Position numbers and translations under genes: made by a program
Assembly: GCA_019426215.1 (NCBI GenBank)
Contig: CM033400.1
Span: 17,468,568 to 17,532,567 of the forward strand
Length of the DNA stretch: 64,000 nucleotides
Origin: Buddleja alternifolia
Lineage: Eukaryota > Streptophyta > Magnoliopsida > Lamiales > Scrophulariaceae
Direction of reading: 5' to 3'
In this document: positions 36,401 through 48,400 of the stretch, in pieces
How the letters are laid out: each line of letters opens with the position of its first letter
How positions within the stretch are numbered: the first letter of the stretch is position 1
The notes under the pieces: generated by a model
The model's database searches: none
The model's input: the letters and a program-made list of their open reading frames with translations, nothing else
What the model was told of the DNA's origin: nothing

Positions 36401-39400
36401 CCATTCTCATCTCAAGTTTTGGCATGTTTGCCACCGTTGCCTTGGTCTGTGACGGCTCAAGATATAGCGAATCCCACTAGACAGGATCTGCGTCAGCTAC
36501 GTGTCTTCAGTGTGGATCCTCCAGGTGATTTAATTGATATGTAGAAATATTTTGCTTATCTTTATCAATATTGTTATGTCTGATTCTCCTTTTCATACTT
36601 GAGGCACCTCAAAGTTCTACCGTCACATAAAGTTGATGGTGCTTTATTTGGATTTTACATTTCTGCAGGATGCAAGGATATTGATGATGCATTACATTGT
36701 ACACTTCTTCCAAGTGGAAATTTTGAAGTGGGAGTTCGTATCCTCTCATTATCTTGTTATTTAGTTTCTTATTAACACTATAAAAGGTTTGGTCTCTTGT
36801 TTGTCTTTGGTCGTCCTTTGAGATGTTCTCACATAGGAACATTTTACTCCTTAGTCTTTCTACTGTTTATTGGAGAAAGGACACTATTCTCCTAAAGCAT
36901 CATTTTTCAGTGGAAATGCCACAAATATGCACCCCCTCTCTTTTTTTCTTGTAATGATTTATGTGATTCGTCTTTGAAGATCATGAAATGGAGTTTGTCA
37001 GATGTCAATAAAATGTAGCGGCACAATTATTAACTAGTTTCTGAAATAATTTTTAAGTGTCATGCTAAACTAACTGATGAACCTCATCTTATTCAGAAAT
37101 CTGGTCAAATTTACATTGGCTGTTTATAAAAAATCTCTGACAAGAGATTTTTGGTTGGACCTTCATAAATTCTTCAATTCTCATTCTTAGGAATTCAAGA
37201 GAAGACCTTAATGAAGATCCTTACAACTATTTCATGGCAATGTGCATCTTTAAGATATTAGAGGAGTAGTAACCTTGCAAAAGCATAAGACCTTGTGTAC
37301 TAGTGTTTCAACATTAATGTATTTCCAAATGAATTATCCATGACATGGATTGTCCCTTGAACAACTAAGAAATCTAATATTATTAAGATCCTAGATACAT
37401 ATGTATTTATGGCTTCCGGTTCTCATCTTATCATCTCTGTCTTTTGGGAGACAAAATGGGGTGAAGATGAGTATACTTTGTGTTAAGTTTTTCTTGAATA
37501 AGTAATTACCCCGTGTATAAGTGTTCTCTAACCAAAAATAAGATCCACTATAAATTTTAATTCATGCAGATTGGGTAAGTTCTGGCTGTAATAAAGGTTC
37601 TTCTTGGTAGTACCAGTCTATTTTTTGGCCCACTCTATTTTTTTGTTATGACCTAGATTTGCAAAAGTTTATTGTAGATAATCTATGAACTGGCTAGATA
37701 CATCATGTACTTTCTCGTTCTCATAGCTTCAAAAGCAATTCAGAATTCCATGCTTATATTTTCAATGATTGACTAAGTTCTAGTTCTAGCACAAAATCAG
37801 GATATTTAATTTGAAAAGACCAGGAAGGATGATTTCTAGCCGCTTCTATTTCTCTATTCTTATAAATTAGAAAAAAATGTCTGAAACCCAAATTTTTTTC
37901 TATGTTATGTTCAGACAATTTTTAAGTAGAGCCCTTATCTAGTATTTTTAAAACAGTGAGCGTCTTTTTTAAGGTCAAACTGATATAGGCATATTGGAGA
38001 TGTTTTTAGCTATTAAATTATGTGAATGTTAAATTCATGACTTAAGTTTTATTAGATGGCTAATTGTCATGGCATTACAGCATATAGAAATCCTAGGGAC
38101 ATTGGCTATTTTTTTGGTTGTACCATCTCAGATAGTTTAAAGACTGTCCATCCTGGACTTTGAGTAAATCTATCGTAGATACAAATATACAAAATATTGT
38201 TCTCTCTTGTATGCTTTAGATGACCTGAACTAATTATTAAGATACAATGTAGTAAGAGGCTTTTATTCCCTTAGTTAATGGGAGTAATGCATGATATCTG
38301 TTTCATTGTTATCTTTAATGGCATGTATTAGATATTGCTGATGTCACAAATTTTGTTCACCCTGGAACCCCCTTGGATGATGAGGCCTCACAAAGGGGTA
38401 CCTCTGTCTACCTTGTGGAGAGGCGCATTGACATGCTTCCAAAACCTCTGACAGAAGGTGATCTATTTGTTTACTTAATGGGTTATTTATAGTTTCTTCT
38501 CGATCTTGCATTGATGGAATATTTGGCCAAAAGGATCAACCTATACTAATGCAATCTTATCTATACTTTGCAGATGTTTGTTCCCTGCGTGCAGATGTGG
38601 AGAGATTAACATTTTCTGTTATTTGGGTACATCTTTTGTCTTATAGCAACTGGATTTTAATGGCTAATTTGGACTTATTTCACGATACTTGCTGACATGT
38701 TTAATGCATTTCATGAACTGTGTGCGTAAGATTTGTTAGTATTCTGGAAGAACAAGTGTCCATGAAATACCTGTTAATTTATTGGCAAATTAGTTGTACA
38801 CTTATTTTAAGTATCAACCTTCCAAGGAGGGGGCCAACTGTCAATTGTTGCGTAATTTGTATGTATCATTAGGGTTAGTCTGATGGGTACTTTTTATAAA
38901 TAGTTTTGTGCATATTATATCGATAGCTTAATGTACCAGATAATACCTGTTAATTTTTTGGCAAATTAGTTGTACACTTTTAACCTTCTCCTCTTCCTTC
39001 TCGTTACATGTAATTTTATATCTGTTTTTTCATATTTATTAAACCCACAGGCCGCTATTGATTCTGCTTTCCTACATGTTTGCAATTTAGGAAATGACTC
39101 CTGAAGCAGAAATTATCTCTACGAGGTACACAAAGGCCATTATAAAATCTTGTGCAGCATTATCTTACGTTGAGGCTCAGGCAAGGATGGATGATAGGTA
39201 GCCATATCTAACATTTTCTCTTCTAATAGATTCTTTTATTTAGCACTTCTGAACTACACTAGCCGCTTTTAGGTTCTATTTGGTCGTATTTTATCCGTTT
39301 ACCTTTTATACATTTCTCTTTTCTTATTTTAAACTGCTTGTTGTCATGCTTTTGTAATATCTTTTGATCAACTTGCCATTTTATGACTGTTTATTGAGCT

Positions 39401-42400
39401 TTTCTTGCAACTGCGGTATTTGGTCACAGGTCATGTTTGTTCCTTACTCGAATATGCATCTGCAGTCTCTTTCTTATGAACATTTGTGTGATTCCAAACC
39501 AAACAATATACATTGCATTTTATGCATGAAACTACAGAAGTTTAAAGTTTCTTTAGATTGAACGAATTAGATGCATGCCTGCATAGTATGTCTTTTACAT
39601 GCTGTAATTTGAATATTTCAGTGCTCCTCGATAATTTCTTTTCCATCTTTGTCTTGAGTTTCCTTTTATTTTTGAAAGTGAGTTGTTTGGTCTCCTGAGA
39701 AGGATCTTTCCACTCAGAAGTCCAAAGGTTACATGGCTCAAGCTATGTCTCTTTGCGTATTTGAAAAGAAATTTGAGGATTGGACTTTGTATGTATGTGT
39801 AACCTTAGCTATATGTGAAACCATAGCTTTTCTAATTTGCTGTTTTATTTTTGATGCACACTAAAGCTGTGGCTTTGATTTATGTCTTCCTTCTTTCTTT
39901 CTTTATTTTTTATCCTGGGTGGTTATTTGACTGATCTTTCTATGAACTCATCAAAATATTATGTTTTCCATATCTCATACTTTTTTCTAATTCTGTTCAT
40001 TTTACAGTCGCTTGATGGACCCATTAACGACAGATTTGCGGAATATGAATGTGTTAGCAAAGGTAACTGTCAAGAGTTAATATACTCAATAGCTCGTTTT
40101 TTAATAAAGCTATATAAATTTACCCCTGAAATTTTGTAGATAATGAGGCAAAAACGCATTGAAAGAGGAGCCTTAACTCTTGCTTCTGCTGAAGTGAAAT
40201 TTCAGATTGATACTGAAACTCATGATCCTCTTGATATTGGTATGTTGTTCTTTTTCGCTTCTCCTTGGCAATGTTTGGTAAAAAGCTAAATATATGATAT
40301 ATATATACATATTTTTTTTTTCCTACATGAAAATTGATGTGCTAATTATACAGTGAGAAAAACTGCTTCAGCTCCTTTTTAGTTAGTTTAGTGCAGTGAT
40401 AAACAAATATTTCCTAAACTTTTACGACATTAGACGACACGATCTGGGAAGACTGGTGAAGAAAATCTTTGTAATTATTATTATCATGTCTCTGCCATTT
40501 TTTCCCACCTAAATTTTTTCTAAAAGGACTTGTGATCTCATGTTGATTTACCATGTTATATTGTTAATCAACCAGTAAATTGACACAATGTTTTCATTGT
40601 ATAATGACAATTGACTAGAGCATGCACTAAAATTCCTGAAGCTTGAACATCATGTTGGGTAAAGAGCCCATTTCATGTGTGATGTAGTTTCTTTTGCATT
40701 CATTGGACATCATCTTGCACCCTATTTGATCTGTCTTCAATTCTTTTTTTTATTGCAATTATTTTTACATTTATGTGCAGGTATGTATCAAATTCGAGAA
40801 GCAAACCAGATGATCGAGGAGTTTATGCTCGCTGCTAATATATCAGTAGCTAAAAGGATTCTGGAAAATTTTCCTCTCACTTCACTTCTAAGGTATTACT
40901 AGAGCTACTGACTGAACCGGGTATAGGAAGAGGTGAATGAATTTTGACTTCAGGAAGATTCTGACACTCAGTTGGATTCAAAAAAATTGCTAGGGCAAAG
41001 AAAAGAAAACACAAGGAAAATCATTTTCCCTTGTTTGGTACTAGGGAAAATAAAAAGGAAAAGAAAACAATGAAAAAATCTATTACTGAGAAAATTCCTT
41101 TTTCTCACACAAAACTACCATCTTATAAGTGAAATTACAAATACCTAACTCACTAACATTGCAAATTACATTTACCCAAAGCGCCTCCCCCCCCCTCGTT
41201 CAATGGTCAAATAGTATTAAATGTCATTTTTGCCCCATACTTGAATATTAAAAAAAGAAAAAAAAATCTAGAACTATATTTTCGTCTGAAGAGACGAAAA
41301 TACCCCTCATAATTACACAAATACCCACCCCCCCATAATGTATATGATAGAAACAGAAAAACGATAAAAGAAATAATTTCGATAGCTCGAAAATCCAACA
41401 AGAATAAATCTTGCTCCAATCTAAAAGCCGATTCTTTATTGATTCAAAACTGAATAATGAAAAACGTAACCCCTAACGCCTTACATAACTAAAGACTCGT
41501 ACTACGAAATGAAGTAACTTGACCCCTAAGCAACTAGAAAACTTAATCAACAAGTAACTAAATAAGCAAGGAAATAAACTTCTAGCCCAACAAGGAAACC
41601 TAATTAAGCAATAACTCAAAATAAGGAAATAAATAATTAACTAAATCAAATCTGTTTTTTTTTTCCCTTCCTTCTCAAAAATCGTTTCATAAAAGTGTAA
41701 TTACCAAAATACCTTACTTTTTTTAAATTACCAATACCTCCCTCTAGGGGTATTTGTAAGGTTTTTAGGGGTTAATTGTAAGAATCTGCAAATACACAGG
41801 AGTGTAATTGTAAGAAATGTCTTACATGAGGGGGTCTTTATGTAATTTCAAAAGGGTGAGGGAGTATTTGGGTAATTACACATTATGCGAGGGGGTCTTC
41901 GTATAATTTTCTGTCATAAAAATGTATAAAATTTGGACGGGGGTATTTTTGGAAGTTCATATGATGACATCATTAATAAACTGATCTCAGGGTGGTTGTT
42001 AGTACTTATTTTGAATAACGAAGATTTCTCAAGAACAAGTTCTTGCCCAAGCAACACGCTTGATTCAATTCCAGAAAATATAGATCATGTTTTACAAACT
42101 CTATTCTTGCCTACTTAATTCACGTCTGCAATGCAAGGAAATAACTGTAAATACAAACTTCCTCTAACTTCCCTCCTAATTAATTCAAATTACAGAACTT
42201 AATTAATTTGCCTAATTAAAATACAACAGTAAATAAATATTAAACTTAAGTTGCTTCTTCTTTTCCACCTTGCTGCTCGACCATCTTCTCCTTCTTTCTT
42301 CGTTCGTAAACTCGGTTAACAACAACTCGTCGCCCCTTAAAATTAGCCTTGTCCCCAAGGCTAAAATAAGGAAATTGTTGCACAAGTTCCAGTTCATCAA

Positions 42401-45400
42401 TCCAAGAAGCCTCGTCGCGCGCCTTTTCTAGCCACTTTACTAATGCTTGTCTTGCCACCTTATTACCGTCTTTCAATTCGCGCCAATCCAAAATTAATTC
42501 AGGCTCGAAAATGCTAGTGTCTGTTATGGCCAAATTCGGTGGAACCTCACCTTCCACGGGATGATTCCCCACCAGCTTCTTCAGTTGCGACACATGAAAC
42601 ACCGGGTGGATCCGGCTCGTGTTTGGTAGGCGCAAACGATAAGCTGTTTGTCCCACTCTTCCCTCGACTTCAAAGGGACCGTAGTGCCTTGGTTCCAGTT
42701 TCGTATGGGCTCTCTCAGCTAAAGAAGTCTAATGATGCGCCCAAATCTTGAGAAAGACTTTGTCCCCTACTTGAAATTCCACATCCCGATGATGTTTATT
42801 TACATATTTAATCATCAACTGTTGGGCCCGAATCAGATTATGTTTCAATTGTTTCAGTATTACATCTCGTTCCACTAGAATTGTAGCCACCGCATCAACC
42901 TTGCATTCCTCGGGTAGAAATATGTGTAGCGAAGGGGGTATTCGCCCTTAAACAATTTCGAATGGGGTGGATTTCGCCGCAGTTTGAAAGGAAGTGTTGT
43001 ACGAGTACTCCGCCCATGCTAACCATCCCACCCATTTGCTCGGTTGTTCTGATATAAAGCAACGCAAATAAGTCTCCAATGTGCGACAACACCTCAGTCT
43101 GCCCATCGGTTTTCGGGTGATAAGCCGAGCTCAATTTTAATTTAGTACCTTGCAACTTGAATAGCTTCCTCCAAAAAGAACTCACGAACACGGGGTCCCT
43201 GTCACTAACTATCGAACGAGGCACCCCGAGCAACCTAACTATTTCTTTGCAAAATAAGTCTGCCACAGTACATGCCGTGAAGGGAAATTTAAGTGCCATA
43301 AAATGCCTGTACTTAGGGAGCCGATCCACCACAACCATAATATATGTGAACCCCTGCGATTTTTGTAGACCCGTAATGAAGTCCATTGAAACATCCACCC
43401 AAATCGCCTTCGGAATCGGTAGTGGTTGAAGCAAGCCGGCTGGGGAGGCTGCTTCATATTTGCATTTTTGACAGATAATACAATTTGCCACATACTCCCT
43501 GATTCGTTTAAACATATCCCGCCAATATAAACTCACTGCAAAGCGCTGATAAGTTCAAAATGCTTCCGCATGCCCCCCATACAACAAATGGGGAATCAAT
43601 GCCGAATGAGAAACCAAAACTAATCGCCCTTTAAAGAACAATCGCCCACCAATTAACTTGAAACCGGGACGACTAGCACTATTCTGCTTCAAATCTGTGA
43701 TAACAACCGACGTAAAGGTGTCACGGCTTTGTTCTTCAGTCACATGTGATAATTCAGTCCATATTGGTCCGTTTAACACCATCAATTCTCCTTGTTGGGA
43801 CAAAGCGTCGGCTGCCGAATTTGCCAGACCCGACTTATACACAATTTCGAAATCATAACCCAAAAGTTTGGCCACCCAAATTTGTTGTGACGGGTAACAA
43901 TTCATTGAGATAAAAGATGTTTAAGGTTATGGTGCTCAGTACATACCGTGAATCACCTCCCGGTCAAGTAGGGCCGCCAATGTTGAACGGCAAAGACTAA
44001 GCCCATCAACTCCCGCTCGTAGGCTGATTTTATAATCGTGTTATCTGACAATGCCTTGCTAAAATAAGCTACTGGTCGTCCAGATTGCATGAGGACCGCA
44101 CCAATGCCCGTTCACGACGAATCACATTCAATTAGAAAAGGCTGCGAAAAATCCGGCATTGCTAATACTAGGGCGGCTGTCAAAGTCGATTTCAAATCTA
44201 TAAATGCCTTTTGAGCAGCTTCAGACCATTCAAACTTACCCATGACGTCTTTCTTAAGTAATTGTGTCAAAGGTCTAGCAATAAGTCCATAATTCCGTAC
44301 AAGCGCCAATAATAACCCGTGAGGCCCAAAAATCCTCTTACGTCCCGAACTGATTTCGGCTTTGGCCAAGCCATGATTGCCTCGACTTTAGATGGGTCCA
44401 TCGCCACATTTTCGGCGGATATTACATGACCCAAGTATTCTACATGTGAACAACCGAAAGCACATTTTTTTCGATTCGCCTTAAACTGATTTTCTCGTAG
44501 AATGCCCATAACAATACTCTTAAGTGCTCCACATGTGCCGAAACTGATTTGCTATATATCAAAATGTCATCGAAAAATACCAATACAAATTTTCACAAAT
44601 AGGGCCTGAACAAGTCATTCATCGTGGATTGAAACGTGGCCGCCGCGTTTGTCAATCCAAACGGCATCACCAAAAATTCGTAATGCCCACTATGTGTGCG
44701 AAACACTGTCTTTGGCACATCCGGCGAAGCGATGCGGATCTGATGATAACCCGAACGAAGGTCAATCTTTGAAAATATTACGGATCCCGATAATTCATCC
44801 AACATCTCTTGTATGACCGGAATAGGATATTTATCCGGAATAGTCATTTATTCAACTCTCGATAATCGACACAGAATCGTGAACTACTGTCTTTTTTTTT
44901 CACTAATAACACGAGACTTGAGAACGGGCTAGAGCTGGGTTGTATAGTTCCAGCTAACAACATATCCTTCACAAGACTTTCGATTTCATCCTTTTGTGTA
45001 TGCCCATAACGATATGGACGTACCGATACAGGTTTAGATCCCGGTTTCATTTCAATGTGATGGTCGGTTGGATGGCTGGGTGGCAGCCCCTCGATTTCTC
45101 CAAACACATCTGAAAATTCTTCCAATAATTTTTCAACCTGCCTATCTGCCTCAATTGCATTGATGCTGAAATCTGTTGCTGCGCAGCTCATTTCATGCCG
45201 AATAATAGCCCAAGATTCATAAACTTGTGTCTTCAATAAGGATTTAAGTCCCACATGTGTTCGACTCAAGGCAGGGTCTCCTTGGAGTGGCACTAGCTTG
45301 TCACCATCCTCAAATGCCATCGTCATCTTTTGTCAATTGATGTGAACATCCCCTAAAGTCTCTAAACACATAACAATCCGCTCTGATCGTACACGGTTTG

Positions 45401-48400
45401 AATTGAATATTCAATTTTTTGCAAACTCCATCAGATTCCTGTCACCGTCCATCTCCTAATTGCACACCGAATTTTCCCGTAGTCGACGATAACAGTTTCA
45501 GCCCGGTTACAAGTGTGCGAGATACAAACTTGTGATTCGCACCATTGTCGATGAGTACTATGTACCTTCCCATTCAACCGCATTGTTCGAGGTCCCGATA
45601 GCCTAGCCATTGTGTAAAGTGGTAGCGCCGCATGATCAGCTTTTTCTTCATCTTCCATAATTATTGGTTCATTTGACTCGCCCAGCTCTTCCTCCTCGAT
45701 AATTCAGCCCCGGGAGGATCCCCTTCTTCAATCAAGAGTGCTCGTAATTCTTTCTTTGGATATTCGTGCAAGGGATGGAATGGCTGCTTGCAACGGAAAC
45801 AGAGTCCTTTGGCCCGCAAGTCTGCGAATTCTTGTTGGGTGAGACGACGGAATTGAGTACGGGCAGTGGATTGATTCGAACCCGTTGACCGAGTGGGCTG
45901 ATTTCGGTTGTTAATCCCTGTCTCACGATCCTAGTTGCGTGACCTCCTATCACTCATGAATGAAAGAGGCGCCCTACTGTAATTTAAATTTCGTGGTGTA
46001 AAATTTGTGCCACGAAAAGACGAATTCCCACTGTCCGTGCGGTCTCCTGTTTGTAGGTGAAGATCCGCCTCAACATCTCGGGCCATATGCATATCAGCTG
46101 GGCGCAACAATCGTATTTTGCTTCGAATGTTTTCATATAACCCATGCATGAAATAGGTCATCAGAGATCCCCGGTACTTGATTCGCGATTTGGATGAAAT
46201 GGTTTACATAATCGTCCACTTTACCCATCTGTGTAGCCTCCGAAAGTCGTTCATATGGGCTGCCCATATAGCGTTCGTCAAAACGAACCATTAGTGCTTG
46301 TGAAAAATCCGCCCAATTTGAGTTCGGTTTACGGTGGCGCAATCATCTAAACCAGTGAAGTGCGGGCCCTTCCATGGAAACCATGGCCAATTGGACTTTC
46401 TGATCGGGTTTCAAACTGTTGCTCGGCTCGGGCAAGCCAGCCAATCGGGTCAGATCCATCAAAAGTCGGAATGGATATCGTATGTGGTTGTGCCACTGTA
46501 AACGCTCCTGTTGCTGCTGCAACGCTGTCATCAGTGATGCCTATTTCCGGCGTGACAGAGACCGCCGGTGAGTTAGTAGGCGGCGGTGGCGCTGTCGTGG
46601 TCAACCTGTTTAACACAGCCATAATTTTCTTCAACTGATTGTGCACCAATCGCTGGTTCTCAGTCATCACGCTGAATTGTTCCTCTAATTTCTCCAATCC
46701 TTGTCGGTAGCAGATCGTGTGTTTGTCATGATTGTGGGGTAGGGATCCGGCAGGTCGGAGTCGGACCAAATTGTTAGTACTTATTTTGAATAAAGAAGAT
46801 TTCTCAAGAACAAGTTCTTGCCCAAGCAACACGCTCGTTTCAATTCCAGAAAATATAGATAATGTTTTACAAACTCTATTCTTGCCTACTTAACTCACGT
46901 CTGCCAATACAAGGAAATAACTGTAAATACAAACTTCCTCTAACTTCCCTTCCTAATTAATTCAAATTACAGAACTTAAATAATAAGCCTAATTAAAATA
47001 CAACAGTAAATAAATGTTAAACTTAAGTTGCTTCTTCTTTCCCACCTTGCTGCTCGACCATCTTCTCCTTCTTCTTTCTTTGTTCGTAAACTCGGTTCAC
47101 AATAGCGGTAAATGTAATTTTGCAATGTTAGTGGGTTCAGTATTTGTAATTTCAATTATAAAAGGGTAAGTTTGTGTAATTACTTATTATAGTTGTGGGT
47201 AACTGTGTAATTTTCCTATTTTCTAATATCATTTGCAAATTATTTTTGTAGGAAACATTTGAAATCGTTAATAGTTTAGTTCCATAGTTATTTCTTTCTT
47301 TTGTTTTCATTGTCCTTGAAATTTTCCTTACTTTTCTCGTGACAATCAAACAAACATTAAAATTTTGGATTTCTGTGATTTTCTTTTTCTTTCCCTATCG
47401 TTTTCTTTTCTTCACCAAAATCCTTGAATCAGACAGAGTGTAAATCTTTAAGTTGTCTTAGCCTACAGAAGATGATGCTTAGTGCATAATAGTTTTAGTC
47501 TACTAATTGAATTTTTCTCTTCTTCATTTATCTTCTGATGATTTATTTTATCTCCAGACGGCATCCTACCCCAACTAAAGAGATGCTTGAGCCTTTAATT
47601 CAAACAGCTGCTGCGGTTGGTCTTAGTTTGGATGTGACATCCTCGAAAGCACTGGCTGATTCACTTGATCGTGCTGTGGTAAGTTAGCCACTTATGAGCT
47701 CGAGTATGACAATTCTCCAGTTGTTTACTAGTTATAAATGCAACAAAGGAAAAAATATCAGTAATATTTTAGTATTTTGGTGTTTAACAAATTCTTGTGA
47801 TTCTTTTTTCTTTCCTTGCTTGAAAACTCTTGTAGCCCATATCATTACGTACATGCATCCCATTGGCAGAGCCTTTAGCTTGAACAGTTGTGCCAGGTGA
47901 TTGATTTTTTAAAATAGATATTTTCTGGTGGTAAAACCAACTGCAGCATGGAGTCGTCTTCTCCACATGCTAGACAATTTAAGTTTCTCTAGATGGCATT
48001 TTATTTGATGACATACATTCTATTCTAGAGTCTTTGCAGATATTTGATTTTCTAGTACGTTTAGGTGGTAATAGAAACTACTACAGCATGGAATGATGAT
48101 CTCTGTGTGCATGGAAATTTCAGTCCGTTGTATTATCATTTATCATGAATGACCATATGACCTTACACAAGCCTCTTATACGTTTATAGTTTCCTTGGTA
48201 TGTTGCCTGAATGTTGTGCAATTCAAGCTATAGAGCATGTTTACATAACTTCAAAATTTTGGATTGTGGATGCTGCAGTTCTGATTGGCTCTGTATATGG
48301 GCCACATTACTGTTATAGAGCTAGTCTGAAGTAGATAAATGAGAACTACTATCTCATCTCTGTACTCTGCTATGATAGATAAACATGGCTATCAGATAGG

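Larger units (their letters stand above)
41997..47104 (-). mobile_element. Ty3/gypsy retrotransposon, degenerate
   Basis: The LTRs are 41997-42324 and 46772-47104. On the coding strand they begin TGTTGTTAACCGAG (one copy TATTGTGAACCGAG) and end AGTACTAACA. The target duplication is GTGGT (41992-41996) and GCGGT (47105-47109), 4 of 5 matching. Directly inside the 5' LTR is the leader ATTTGGTCCGACTCCGACC, which takes the place of a primer-binding site. The coding order gag, protease, RT, RNase H, integrase is that of gypsy. It lies antisense in the 6.7-kb RRP44A intron 17. Many stops and frame changes show it is inactive. Confidence 0.9.
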
